A DNA stretch of 64,000 bases from Lantana camara. Its lineage: Eukaryota; Streptophyta; Magnoliopsida; Lamiales; Verbenaceae. A program made the translations under genes and the position numbers. The stretch lies in NCBI GenBank assembly GCA_037501455.1, contig CM074860.1, positions 44,588,501-44,652,500 of the forward strand, read 5' to 3'. Positions 45,131-58,990 of this stretch are shown here, piece by piece. The notes beneath the pieces are model-generated. The model made no database searches. It was given only the letters and a program-made list of their open reading frames with translations, and had not been told where the DNA came from. Position 1 is the stretch's first letter. Every line of letters begins with the position of its first letter.

Positions 45131-45148
45131 ATCTCTCCCCCTTAAAAA

Positions 45149-45166
45149 GAATCCGTCCTCGGATTC
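45149..45166 (-). promoter_or_regulatory. F pre-PPT hairpin, copy 1
   Basis: GAATCCG-TCCT-CGGATTC on the plus strand (loop AGGA on the element strand), next to the CTCTCCCCCTTAA complement of the polypurine tract. It is identical to A and LARD1. Copy 2 is at 51933-51950. Confidence 0.85.
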
Positions 45167-45190
45167 AAATCACGCTTGAAATCAAACAAT

Positions 45191-45351
45191 GAGAGATTCC
45201 CCGTCTCTCACAAACAACAAGGAGAGAGCCCCGTCTCTCAAGCAGCAATGAGAGAACCCCGTCTCTCCAACAACAATGAGAGAACCCCGTCTCTCGCAAG
45301 CAAAGAGAGTACCCCGTCTCTCAAGCAAAAATAAGAGAATCCCCGTCTCTT
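45191..45351 (-). repeat. F palindrome array, six units, copy 1
   Basis: Units at 45191-45209, 45222-45239, 45250-45267, 45278-45295, 45305-45322 and 45333-45351, starts 27-31 bp apart. The first unit in element orientation (45351-45333) reads AAGAGACGGGGATTCTCTT, identical to the first LARD1 unit, and the unit number (six) is the same. Copy 2 is at 51975-52135. Confidence 0.87.
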
Positions 45352-47913
45352 AACCGAAAATAAAACAAGGAAGTCTCCAACACTTCCAAGCAACTCACGC
45401 AAAACCAAATTTAAAATCACGTAAGGCACCCAAAGCAAGTAATAAATATCGCCCACATTAATATCCAATTATTCCAAGTAATTTAACACAATACAAGATT
45501 ACAGCACCTAACATAAAAGTTATATAAGTTAAAATTGCATGGATGCATGTATCATGAATGCTATAAGTACCGTTCACCGAAGTTTCAAAGTTTAGGACTG
45601 AGAGTTGCCGTTGTCCAGTGTAGGATCTATCCTGAAGATAGCTCAGTGGTCAGCTTGTCTTGAACCTCTTTAAGGTTCCTCGGTGAAGCTATTGATAAAT
45701 CCTTTAATGATCATCTTTTCTGGTTTGGTTCCTTCTTAATTTTCCTTCCGAATTATCGTGGGACTAACCGAAGACTTGATAATATTGCCTTTATTACACC
45801 CCCTTTTTACTCTATTGATTTACTCTTGATTGTCCTCCTTCCATTCTATGATAGCTTGATTCGACACTCTCCCTTTTGTCAATTCTGATTTAGGAGTTTC
45901 CAGAAGCTCCCTTATAAGTCTGTTATTCCCAGATCTATGTTCTATACATAAGAACATTCTCCAAGCCATTTCCGTTATCCCTAGCGAGGGACTCCAACCC
46001 GAAGTGAGTAACTTAGCTCTCCTTTTAACAACTTAGCCATTCAAGTCGTCTTGTTTATTTCTGATCATCACTAATAAGACTCCCAGGTCTTCCTTAATTT
46101 GCAATTTTGTTAATCTTACTGAAATATTTCTTCAAGCACCCTTTCAATCGTCCAATTTGTTCCTCAGTCGTGCTCTCCCCCTTAAATTTCTGTTGTCCCG
46201 GGTTGAACTCCATTGACTCTTCTTTTATCGAATTCCTCGATGAGTAAATCCCATTAGGTGAGGTTTAACTGACATAGAAATCAAGGATTTGGCCTTTCAA
46301 TTCCTTCCCCACTTCTCTTGCTGTCCGCAACTCCTTCCTTATTCTTGTCTGGAACTCTGGTTTCTCTTCTCCTTCTGAATTCTTGTTTCCGTTAACCTAT
46401 CCTTTAATAGAAGTTCTTATTTCCCAAAATCACCTTCCTTCTAATGTCATCCTATTATTTCTCTTCCTCATAACTCAGATGCAGCTCGATTGAACTGATA
46501 CTTGATAGTTGAGACGAAAGGACTTCCTATGGAGTAAACACTAAAATGCATGTTGGGTTAAAATGACAATGCATGGGTCACATTTACATCAAGCAATTAT
46601 TCAACACATTAGTGCAACGAAACCAATTAGAATGCACGGATAAGCATAAAGTCACGAGAATAAATAACTAATGCAAGATATGATGCACGTGCTATGAATG
46701 CTTTAGAACCTGTCACCGATGTGGGAAGTTATTAGCTCGGTAGCTCTCCTCGTTCTTCCGATCCCAAGGTCACTTGGCCTGGTAATTATTCCTTGCCATT
46801 CCCACGGTCTTCAAGTTTTCCATGAGTCTATCACTTGTATCTTCCACTATCCGAGATGGCAATTCCTTAATCCTTAATTCTTCCACGTCCCCAGAGTTAG
46901 TATCCAAACTTCTCCTCGAAATTCGACCTTTACTTCTAATCGTCGCCTCAATCAAGAATTCCGCGTTTATCCTTTGTAGATTCAATTCACCTCCAATTGC
47001 TTCTACTTGAGCACATGATTTCCTCTCTTTCTTTTTTTTTTTTTTTTTTTTTTCATTTGTTGCTTCATATCTTCCATTTTACTTCCCAACATGGCAATTC
47101 AGCTTGGTTTTGGAAAACGAACTCAAATCCTGTTCCCCATATCGCCACCTTCCCTCTATTCGTGTTTCCCCAAATGCTTGCCTTCTAGAACCCGACTTCT
47201 AATCACTAGACTTAGTTCGAAGTCCTTCTTTGTAGACCCTTGATGTATAACCTTTGCCGGACTCCTATTGTCTCTACTCCTCTTAATGACTAGTACCTCT
47301 TCCCTGATCTAAATCCGAGACCAAAATGTCTTCAAGGCTTTGTGTAATTCATTCCTGAGGTTAAAAGATCCTGTTGGATCCAATTAATTCACTCCAAGTA
47401 GCCGATTCTCATAAGTTAGTCTTTTGAATCTCAATAACCCCACGATTAACTCCTATTTCTATTCCCCCAAATGTTCCTCTACTATCGCTTCGCCAAGGTC
47501 GAACCTCCCATTCTGAATCCCAACCGTTAATTGCAACTCAGTCTACAAAGCCACACAACTAACATTCTTCACATTCCTCCCCAGGCATCCTTCCTATCTT
47601 CCGTACCTCCGAAGGAATTGTAATAGATTGTTGGGATCATAGAACTTGGCCGTGGTTTGATATCATCTTTATAACCTGGAAATCATAACTCATTTCAAGA
47701 GTAGATGCATGCGATTAGTGCATGCTCATGGCACATATTCGATACGAAAGACAAGAATCCGTATAAGATGCAACAAGTGATTCAACAAAATTCTTAAGAG
47801 AAACCAAATTCCATATTCAAGATCGATGCAATGCACATAATATCACATAGTCCCTATGCCGTTCGACTTAAACTGACTTCGACACGACTCAAGAACACCG
47901 GTTTTGCAACCGG

Positions 47914-47925
47914 GCTCTGATACCA
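47914..47925 (-). promoter_or_regulatory. F primer-binding site, copy 1
   Basis: The plus strand reads GCTCTGATACCA, i.e. TGGTATCAGAGC on the element strand, 9 nt from LTR2. Copy 2 is at 54698-54709. Confidence 0.9.
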
Positions 47926-47933
47926 CTTAAGGA

Positions 47934-50900
47934 TGTAGCACCCCACACGTGAGGCACCACATCCCCCGCACTATAGCTCGACACGAGTAACGAAACAGTA
48001 AATCCGCACCCGTATCAAACCACAGCGAACGGGAGACAACCATAAAACCCTTCTTAAGCCAGGCGGAGCTAGACCCTGCAATGGTTACCAATCCACAACA
48101 TATTATGAATAGCGAAGCCAAAATTCAATCATACAAGCTATAAACGGAATTTGGGCTCTTCAGGCCTCTTTTAAATCATAGCAACATCCAGTAAAGCCAA
48201 TTTCATAATAAATACATAGGTATCAAATTCCGTGATGTAACTTAAATGAGTTATTCATAATTCCAATACAAGAATGAGTGGAGAGACTCTCCTAATCTAA
48301 CTCGACTCACTCAAAACTCCAACACCTCCGCCTAGCCCGAAACTCCAAAGATCAAACCTACACACTAAAAGAATGGGGAGGGAGAGGGGTCAGTCTCTAG
48401 AAGACTGAGTGAGCAGGAGCGATACAAATATATATAAAACATGCACATGCAAGTCATAAATCCCGAGCAAGGTTTTATTTGAAATTAGTTCCCAAAAGGG
48501 CAAGAAAATAGATAAACAATGCTCGACTTTTACGACTAACTCATATTAAATTCATTACATTCATAAATTATACATAAATATAAGGCTCGGCGAGTGAGCG
48601 TGCACAACCTCCATCCAAACTCCGACAGTGTACATAAATATCAGTAATATATTGATTAGGCGATCAGGCAATATATCATAATACACACAGACCATAAATC
48701 ATATCATATCCTAAATATATTTGTTTGGGCAATCCGATTCCCGGCCTTCCCGCACAGTGCCTATCAATCAATAATCAATCAGTCAATCATTTCAATCCTA
48801 AATAAGTTCCAACCTTCTTCCTCCGGGTTGGTGGTGGGTTTGCAAGGCCCGACCACCCGATCTTTGACCAAAAGGGGTTACATGACTCCCCAGATGGCAC
48901 TCAGCTCCCTTTCCCCGCCAATCTCCTGACGAGGTCCGGTACCGCTGTAATAAATTGGGACTAGTATATGAGATCCCCGTCAGCCCTTGCTTCCTCGGTT
49001 AGCCACATATACCAAGTCCCGGGGCCCGTTCTGTAATAAGTAATAAATGTGTCTCGCCAAAACATATCAATACATACATATGATACATACTATAAGAAAT
49101 CATACCTTACCGTGTAATTCGGCATATGCTATCTACGTACCTCTCCGTGTCATCCCAATCCGTAGCTAGCATGAAGACACACGGTTTGGAGCATAGCCTC
49201 ATTACAAAACCATTTTTAAGCTCATGTACGCTCATACATATAACTCAGAAGGATTTACTCGATAACTCCATTTGAAAACCATATATATATAATCATAAGG
49301 GTTTTGGCCAAAGCTTTTCACATAAGGGTTGTAGGGTTTGTTACATAGCTAAAACAAAAACCACCCTCACCTTAACCGTGAAGAAACAAGGATCGAGCAC
49401 CAAGTGCCTGACGATCGAAAGCTCTCCGCCCTGGAGACAAACTGTACAAAAGACCACAAGACGTGCTCGTGAGACTCAAGACCCTAAATGAACCATATAT
49501 GACGCACGGCAATGCTCACACATGATATGAAGACATAAAGATCATATTAAGTCATGAAAATCATATAACCAATTCATTCACTTGTTCAATCATAGATCAT
49601 TCAATTCATATCTCCATTCAATTTATTCAAGAACTCAAATAGAAGCATAGAACATATTCAAGCTCTCCCAACATGCTACTACATACTTCATATTACATAA
49701 CATAGCATATATCCAAGGTTTGACAACAAGAAGAAACCATATGATATGGAAAATAAGTTATGCAATTCATAAACGACGTATAAACACACATAAACGGCAT
49801 TAAGCAAAAGCATACCTATAACTCATCCAAATGCCACGAAATTGAACCACAATACTCCTAACACATAGCAAAACAAATTCATAGTTTAACACAAAAGGAG
49901 ATAAAGTCATTAAGGAGGTGAAACAAATCAAAAACCGAAGAGGAAGCAACCCGGACTGCACATGGGAAGTGACACGGGGGTGTCACCAACCCTTGCCCAA
50001 CTGAGCCACGGGCGTGGCTCAGTACAGAGCTGCCCAGAAGGTGTGACACGCCCGTGTCTCACTCTTATGAGTAAATGAGACACGGGGGTGTCACGGTACA
50101 GAACCAAATCACATGTAAAAATTCTACCGGCAAAACTGGACTCACACAAATTCAATCCAAAGGCATACCAAATGAACTCCAAATGCTCTGAAACTTAATA
50201 TACAACATATTTGGCATGTTATGAACATTTTGCATTTAGAGTGCAAAGGCTAAATCACACGTTAAGATCATCGAAACCGTGAAACAAAACTGGATCGCTA
50301 CAATCGGACATATGAGCCCTAATGATTCTATCATGCATTGATCAAGTACTTAGGGCTTGAATTTGGATCTGAAACTTTGGGGCATGCATGCTAACATACA
50401 AAAAAACTAATATACATCATATATATGCAAAATGGTACAATTTAAAGCACATTAGAAGGACCAACAAGTTACCAAACTCAACAGCAACAATTCTGTCAAA
50501 GATCATGCATAAGAACAGGCCATGTCTTGCGGTTTTGAGGCTTCAAATGGAACCAAATACTTAAAGCATGAATGCTAACATATAAAACAATGAGTGTACA
50601 TCCACTCCATGCATTTTCACACGAAATGGAGGCCATATGATCATGCAACAACACCAAATTTCACACAGCAGTTCGAAAACAGGGGAATCAAGTAGATCAT
50701 CAAGTTTGAAGCTCCATAACTCATAATTTTATAAAAGGAGCAAGAGAAGAAATCCTCCTAACATCATATACTATCAGTTAGGAAAGAAATAAGCCAAGAA
50801 CCAAGTTCATATGATCACATATAAGCAAGAAATTCAGCCACACAAACATATAGGTCACAAGAGCAAAGATCCCTAAAAGTTCATACCAAACTCAACATTC

Positions 50901-51914
50901 AAACCCTAATCAAATCTGATCCAAATCATGTTTTAATTAGATGAAATCAAGCATAAGTGAGTAGAGAAGACATAAATATTCATACCTTGAAGTTTTAGTG
51001 AAGAAAAATGGTGATTTGAGCTCAAAATCACAAAGGATGGCCAAGGTTTTCTTCCTTTCTCCTCCTCTCCCTTCTCTCGATCAGTTGCAGCTGGAAATGG
51101 AGGCATATGGTTCGGTTTTTGCTGCTAAAAGGGAGAGGAAGGAGTTAACTCAAGGTAGGTAAGTCATGGTTAAGGTATGGTTAAGTTAAGAGGGGTTATG
51201 GGGTCCCACCATGAAGACTAGTCAACATAAGGGCTCTTCTTGCACGAGTTGTCCGTTACGGTTGGATTTCGGAGGTCTTAATGATTTCAAAAAGGTATGA
51301 GGCTTGTTCCATTGTCTCCGAATCGTCGATACGAAGGCAACGGAGTTGACGGAATTCGAATCCGAATTCCCGAGCTCAAGATATCACGCACGGAACCAAG
51401 GGTGCGGTAATTGCTCGTTAGCCCCCGATTTGGTTCCACAATCGAAATTAAATTCATAAACACGTCAAATAAATCCGAAAACATAAACCGAGCACGTAGG
51501 CATGTTCATAACACATATATTTACGACATACTGAATTTTCATACCAATCCGATATCATTACACATATGAACGAAGCACAAATAGAACACTCATGCGCATG
51601 AACGAATTCATATTGTTATAAATAATTTACTAAACCTAAATTCCACATTAATTAAATTAAAACCAACTAATAACATGTTGAAATTAATTAACGAAATTAC
51701 CGAAATATTTAAGGCAACATAAAACCCTAATTGAGAATTTAAACACTAAGTGTCAAGGTAAAATAAAATGAATTAAATTAGAATAGAAATATTTTATAGT
51801 TTAAAACAAATATAAACATTTATAAACAATTAATCATATAATTAAATAATTAAATAGCGCAATTTATAAACAATTACGTCACATTATTGTAAAATGAAAA
51901 ACTGGGGCGTTACA
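47934..51914 (-). repeat. F LTR2 (shared middle LTR, mosaic)
   Basis: At LTR offsets of about 40 to 2,320 it agrees with LTR3 against LTR1 (about ten differences). At offsets of about 3,312 to 3,722 it agrees with LTR1 against LTR3 (five differences). The exception, at offset about 1,443, is a CpG-type change private to LTR3. The switch therefore lies between about 50254 and 51246. Confidence 0.92.
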
Positions 51915-54717
51915 ATCTCTCCCCCTTAAAAAGAATCCGTCCTCGGATTCAAATCACGCTTGAAATCAAACAATGAGAGATTCCCCGTCTCTCACAAACA
52001 ACAAGGAGAGAGCCCCGTCTCTCAAGCAGCAATGAGAGAACCCCGTCTCTCCAACAACAATGAGAGAACCCCGTCTCTCGCAAGCAAAGAGAGTACCCCG
52101 TCTCTCAAGCAAAAATAAGAGAATCCCCGTCTCTTAACCGAAAATAAAACAAGGAAGTCTCCAACACTTCCAAGCAACTCACGCAAAACCAAATTTAAAA
52201 TCACGTAAGGCACCCAAAGCAAGTAATAAATATCGCCCACATTAATATCCAATTATTCCAAGTAATTTAACACAATACAAGATTACAGCACCTAACATAA
52301 AAGTTATATAAGTTAAAATTGCATGGATGCATGTATCATGAATGCTATAAGTACCGTTCACCGAAGTTTCAAAGTTTAGGACTGAGAGTTGCCGTTGTCC
52401 AGTGTAGGATCTATCCTGAAGATAGCTCAGTGGTCAGCTTGTCTTGAACCTCTTTAAGGTTCCTCGGTGAAGCTATTGATAAATCCTTTAATGATCATCT
52501 TTTCTGGTTTGGTTCCTTCTTAATTTTCCTTCCGAATTATCGTGGGACTAACCGAAGACTTGATAATATTGCCTTTATTACACCCCCTTTTTACTCTATT
52601 GATTTACTCTTGATTGTCCTCCTTCCATTCTATGATAGCTTGATTCGACACTCTCCCTTTTGTCAATTCTGATTTAGGAGTTTCCAGAAGCTCCCTTATA
52701 AGTCTGTTATTCCCAGATCTATGTTCTATACATAAGAACATTCTCCAAGCCATTTCCGTTATCCCTAGCGAGGGACTCCAACCCGAAGTGAGTAACTTAG
52801 CTCTCCTTTTAACAACTTAGCCATTCAAGTCGTCTTGTTTATTTCTGATCATCACTAATAAGACTCCCAGGTCTTCCTTAATTTGCAATTTTGTTAATCT
52901 TACTGAAATATTTCTTCAAGCACCCTTTCAATCGTCCAATTTGTTCCTCAGTCGTGCTCTCCCCCTTAAATTTCTGTTGTCCCGGGTTGAACTCCATTGA
53001 CTCTTCTTTTATCGAATTCCTCGATGAGTAAATCCCATTAGGTGAGGTTTAACTGACATAGAAATCAAGGATTTGGCCTTTCAATTCCTTCCCCACTTCT
53101 CTTGCTGTCCGCAACTCCTTCCTTATTCTTGTCTGGAACTCTGGTTTCTCTTCTCCTTCTGAATTCTTGTTTCCGTTAACCTATCCTTTAATAGAAGTTC
53201 TTATTTCCCAAAATCACCTTCCTTCTAATGTCATCCTATTATTTCTCTTCCTCATAACTCAGATGCAGCTCGATTGAACTGATACTTGATAGTTGAGACG
53301 AAAGGACTTCCTATGGAGTAAACACTAAAATGCATGTTGGGTTAAAATGACAATGCATGGGTCACATTTACATCAAGCAATTATTCAACACATTAGTGCA
53401 ACGAAACCAATTAGAATGCACGGATAAGCATAAAGTCACGAGAATAAATAACTAATGCAAGATATGATGCACGTGCTATGAATGCTTTAGAACCTGTCAC
53501 CGATGTGGGAAGTTATTAGCTCGGTAGCTCTCCTCGTTCTTCCGATCCCAAGGTCACTTGGCCTGGTAATTATTCCTTGCCATTCCCACGGTCTTCAAGT
53601 TTTCCATGAGTCTATCACTTGTATCTTCCACTATCCGAGATGGCAATTCCTTAATCCTTAATTCTTCCACGTCCCCAGAGTTAGTATCCAAACTTCTCCT
53701 CGAAATTCGACCTTTACTTCTAATCGTCGCCTCAATCAAGAATTCCGCGTTTATCCTTTGTAGATTCAATTCACCTCCAATTGCTTCTACTTGAGCACAT
53801 GATTTCCTCTCTTTCTTTTTTTTTTTTTTTTTTTTTTCATTTGTTGCTTCATATCTTCCATTTTACTTCCCAACATGGCAATTCAGCTTGGTTTTGGAAA
53901 ACGAACTCAAATCCTGTTCCCCATATCGCCACCTTCCCTCTATTCGTGTTTCCCCAAATGCTTGCCTTCTAGAACCCGACTTCTAATCACTAGACTTAGT
54001 TCGAAGTCCTTCTTTGTAGACCCTTGATGTATAACCTTTGCCGGACTCCTATTGTCTCTACTCCTCTTAATGACTAGTACCTCTTCCCTGATCTAAATCC
54101 GAGACCAAAATGTCTTCAAGGCTTTGTGTAATTCATTCCTGAGGTTAAAAGATCCTGTTGGATCCAATTAATTCACTCCAAGTAGCCGATTCTCATAAGT
54201 TAGTCTTTTGAATCTCAATAACCCCACGATTAACTCCTATTTCTATTCCCCCAAATGTTCCTCTACTATCGCTTCGCCAAGGTCGAACCTCCCATTCTGA
54301 ATCCCAACCGTTAATTGCAACTCAGTCTACAAAGCCACACAACTAACATTCTTCACATTCCTCCCCAGGCATCCTTCCTATCTTCCGTACCTCCGAAGGA
54401 ATTGTAATAGATTGTTGGGATCATAGAACTTGGCCGTGGTTTGATATCATCTTTATAACCTGGAAATCATAACTCATTTCAAGAGTAGATGCATGCGATT
54501 AGTGCATGCTCATGGCACATATTCGATACGAAAGACAAGAATCCGTATAAGATGCAACAAGTGATTCAACAAAATTCTTAAGAGAAACCAAATTCCATAT
54601 TCAAGATCGATGCAATGCACATAATATCACATAGTCCCTATGCCGTTCGACTTAAACTGACTTCGACACGACTCAAGAACACCGGTTTTGCAACCGGGCT
54701 CTGATACCACTTAAGGA
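51915..54717 (-). other. F internal region, copy 2, non-coding
   Basis: Same length as copy 1. Identical wherever I compared, including the 22-T run at 53816-53837, the palindrome array (51975-52135) and the PBS (54698-54709). See copy 1 for content. Confidence 0.88.
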
Positions 54718-57700
54718 TGTAGCACCCCACACGTGAGGCACCACATCCCCCGCACTATAGCTCGACACGAGTAACGAAACAGTAAATCCGCACCCGTATC
54801 AAACCACAGCGAACGGGAGACAACCATAAAACCCTTCTTAAGCCAGGCGGAGCTAGACCCTGCAATGGTTACCAATCCACAACATATTATGAATAGCGAA
54901 GCCAAAATTCAATCATACAAGCTATAAACGGAATTTGGGCTCTTCAGGCCTCTTTTAAATCATAGCAACATCCAGTAAAGCCAATTTCATAATAAATACA
55001 TAGGTATCAAATTCCGTGATGTAACTTAAATGAGTTATTCATAATTCCAATACAAGAATGAGTGGAGAGACTCTCCTAATCTAACTCGACTCACTCAAAA
55101 CTCCAACACCTCCGCCTAGCCCGAAACTCCAAAGATCAAACCTACACACTAAAAGAATGGGGAGGGAGAGGGGTCAGTCTCTAGAAGACTGAGTGAGCAG
55201 GAGCGATACAAATATATATAAAACATGCACATGCAAGTCATAAATCCCGAGCAAGGTTTTATTTGAAATTAGTTCCCAAAAGGGCAAGAAAATAGATAAA
55301 CAATGCTCGACTTTTACGACTAACTCATATTAAATTCATTACATTCATAAATTATACATAAATATAAGGCTCGGCGAGTGAGCGTGCACAACCTCCATCC
55401 AAACTCCGACAGTGTACATAAATATCAGTAATATATTGATTAGGCGATCAGGCAATATATCATAATACACACAGACCATAAATCATATCATATCCTAAAT
55501 ATATTTGTTTGGGCAATCCGATTCCCGGCCTTCCCGCACAGTGCCTATCAATCAATAATCAATCAGTCAATCATTTCAATCCTAAATAAGTTCCAACCTT
55601 CTTCCTCCGGGTTGGTGGTGGGTTTGCAAGGCCCGACCACCCGATCTTTGACCAAAAGGGGTTACATGACTCCCCAGATGGCACTCAGCTCCCTTTCCCC
55701 GCCAATCTCCTGACGAGGTCCGGTACCGCTGTAATAAATTGGGACTAGTATATGAGATCCCCGTCAGCCCTTGCTTCCTCGGTTAGCCACATATACCAAG
55801 TCCCGGGGCCCGTTCTGTAATAAGTAATAAATGTGTCTCGCCAAAACATATCAATACATACATATGATACATACTATAAGAAATCATACCTTACCGTGTA
55901 ATTCGGCATATGCTATCTACGTACCTCTCCGTGTCATCCCAATCCGTAGCTAGCATGAAGACACACGGTTTGGAGCATAGCCTCATTACAAAACCATTTT
56001 TAAGCTCATGTACGCTCATACATATAACTCAGAAGGATTTACTCGATAACTCCATTTGAAAACCATATATATATAATCATAAGGGTTTTGGCCAAAGCTT
56101 TTCACATAAGGGTTGTAGGGTTTGTTACATAGCTAAAACAAAAACCACCCTCACCTTAACCATGAAGAAACAAGGATCGAGCACCAAGTGCCTGACGATC
56201 GAAAGCTCTCCGCCCTGGAGACAAACTGTACAAAAGACCACAAGACGTGCTCGTGAGACTCAAGACCCTAAATGAACCATATATGACGCACGGCAATGCT
56301 CACACATGATATGAAGACATAAAGATCATATTAAGTCATGAAAATCATATAACCAATTCATTCACTTGTTCAATCATAGATCATTCAATTCATATCTCCA
56401 TTCAATTTATTCAAGAACTCAAATAGAAGCATAGAACATATTCAAGCTCTCCCAACATGCTACTACATACTTCATATTACATAACATAGCATATATCCAA
56501 GGTTTGACAACAAGAAGAAACCATATGATATGGAAAATAAGTTATGCAATTCATAAACGACGTATAAACACACATAAACGGCATTAAGCAAAAGCATACC
56601 TATAACTCATCCAAATGCCACGAAATTGAACCACAATACTCCTAACACATAGCAAAACAAATTCATAGTTTAACACAAAAGGAGATAAAGTCATTAAGGA
56701 GGTGAAACAAATCAAAAACCGAAGAGGAAGCAACCCGGACTGCACATGGGAAGTGACACGGGGGTGTCACCAACCCTTGCCCAACTGAGCCACGGGCGTG
56801 GCTCAGTACAGAGCTGCCCAGAAGGTGTGACACGCCCGTGTCTCACTCTTATGAGTAAATGAGACACGGGGGTGTCACGGTACAGAACCAAATCACATGT
56901 AAAAATTCTACCGGCAAAACTGGACTCACACAAATTCAATCCAAAGGCATACCAAATGAACTCCAAATGCTCTGAAACTTAATATACAACATATTTGGCA
57001 TGTTATGAACATTTTGCATTTAGAGTGCAAAGGCTAAATCACACGTTAAGATCATCGAAACCGTGAAACAAAACTGGATCGCTACAATCGGACATATGAG
57101 CCCTAATGATTCTATCATGCATTGATCAAGTACTTAGGGCTTGAATTTGGATCTGAAACTTTGGGGCATGCATGCTAACATACAAAAAAACTAATATACA
57201 TCATATATATGCAAAATGGTACAATTTAAAGCACATTAGAAGGACCAACAAGTTACCAAACTCAACAGCAACAATTCTGTCAAAGATCATGCATAAGAAC
57301 AGGCCATGTCTTGCGGTTTTGAGGCTTCAAATGGAACCAAATACTTAAAGCATGAATGCTAACATATAAAACAATGAGTGTACATCCACTCCATGCATTT
57401 TCACACGAAATGGAGGCCATATGATCATGCAACAACACCAAATTTCACACAGCAGTTCGAAAACAGGGGAATCAAGTAGATCATCAAGTTTGAAGCTCCA
57501 TAACTCATAATTTTATAAAAGGAGCAAGAGAAGAAATCCTCCTAACATCATATACTATCAGTTAGGAAAGAAATAAGCCAAGAACCAAGTTCATATGATC
57601 ACATATAAGCAAGAAATTCAGCCACACAAACATATAGGTCACAAGAGCAAAGATCCCTAAAAGTTCATACCAAACTCAACATTCAAACCCTAATCAAATC

Positions 57701-58698
57701 TGATCCAAATCATGTTTTAATTAGATGAAATCAAGCATAAGTGAGTAGAGAAGACATAAATATTCATACCTTGAAGTTTTAGTGAAGAAAAATGGTGATT
57801 TGAGCTCAAAATCACAAAGGATGGCCAAGGTTTTCTTCCTTTCTCCTCCTCTCCCTTCTCTCGATCAGTTGCAGCTGGAAATGGAGGCATATGGTTCGGT
57901 TTTTGCTGCTAAAAGGGAGAGGAAGGAGTTAACTCAAGGTAGGTAAGTCATGGTTAAGGTATGGTTAAGTTAAGAGGGGTTATGGGGTCCCACCATGAAG
58001 ACTAGTCAACATAAGGGCTCTTCTTGCATGAGTTGTCCGTTACGGTTGGATTTCGGAGGTCTTAATGATTTCAAAAAGGTATGAGGCTTGTTCCATTGTC
58101 TCCGAATCGTCGATACGAAGGCAACGGAGTTGACGGAATTCGAATCCGAATTCCCGAGCTCAAGATATCACGCACGGAACCAAGGGTGCGCTAATTGTTC
58201 GTTAGCCCCCGATTTGGTTCCACAATCGAAATTAAATTCATAAACACGTCAAATAAATCCGAAAACATAAACCGAGCACGTAGGCATGTTCATAACACAT
58301 ATATTTACGACATACTGAATTTTCATACCAATCCGATATCATTACACATATGAACGAAGCACAAATAGAACACTCATGCGCATGAACGGATTCATATTGT
58401 TATAAATAATTTACTAAACCTAAATTCCACATTAATTAAGTTAAAACCAACTAATAACATGTTGAAATTAATTAACGAAATTACCGAAATATTTAAGGCA
58501 ACATAAAACCCTAATTGAGAATTTAAACACTAAGTGTCAAGGTAAAATAAAATGAATTAAATTAGAATAGAAATATTTTATAGTTTAAAACAAATATAAA
58601 CATTTATAAACAATTAATCATATAATTAAATAATTAAATAGCGCAATTTATAAACAATTACGTCACATTATTGTAAAATGAAAAACTGGGGCGTTACA
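54718..58698 (-). repeat. F LTR3 (5' LTR of the complex)
   Basis: Minus-strand start TGTAACGCCCCAG at 58698; end at 54718. Private alleles: A near 56161, T near 58029, C near 58190, T near 58197, G near 58389 and G near 58440. It differs from LTR1 by about 15 positions in 3,981 bp by eye, pointing to a young original insertion. Confidence 0.92.
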
Positions 58699-58907
58699 GG
58701 ATTAATGGATTAGTGCCTTGATTATGTTATACACTTTAATAGTGTCACATGTTATAACCTAAGATAGAATAGTGTTTCATAACTTGATCTTATGCCTTAA
58801 TTGGACCTCTTAACTATAGGTTATACCCTTAACCTAGATCACACTTGATTATATTAACATGAACTTGAAACTATAGGTTATAATCAAGATCATAATTTAA
58901 TTAGGGG

Positions 58908-58990
58908 GTGTGTGTGTGTGTGCATGCCCCGTGTGTGTGTGTGTACGTGCATGGTGTGTGTGTGTACCGTGTGTGTGTGGGTGTGTGTAT
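58908..58990. repeat. (GT)n-rich low-complexity tract in E
   Basis: Four GT runs separated by CATGCCCC, ACGTGCATG and ACC-type interruptions, within the predicted first intron of E. Confidence 0.9.

Larger units (their letters stand above)
45131..47933 (-). other. F internal region, copy 1, non-coding
   Basis: 2,803 bp. Minus-strand order: PBS (47925-47914, TGGTATCAGAGC), CCGGTT-GCAA-AACCGG hairpin, GGCATAGGGA block, acceptor-like TTTCCAG with AG at 47677-47676 (257 nt from the LTR, as in LARD1), the ATCAAACCACGGCCAAG block, a T22 run on the plus strand at 47032-47053, the palindrome array (45351-45191), hairpin (45166-45149) and PPT (about 45144-45132). No gag or pol similarity is seen. Confidence 0.85.
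41150..58698 (-). mobile_element. F complex: LTR-internal-LTR-internal-LTR, reverse strand, LARD family
   Basis: Three 3,981-bp LTRs (41150-45130, 47934-51914, 54718-58698) separated by two 2,803-bp internal regions give an exact 6,784-bp period. No coding capacity is seen. PBS, leader, palindrome array, hairpin and PPT are all LARD1-like. One TSD (GGATT) encloses the whole complex. The middle LTR carries LTR3 alleles on its left and LTR1 alleles on its right, as expected from unequal crossing-over between the LTRs of one original element. A recent event or an assembly duplication would both give identical internal units; the mosaic and TSD favour a real event. Confidence 0.92.

Noticed and set aside
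41150..58698. Two independent F elements inserted side by side
   Set aside because: Only three LTRs exist, one TSD brackets the set, no TSD lies between units, internal regions are identical, and the middle LTR is a mosaic of the outer two.
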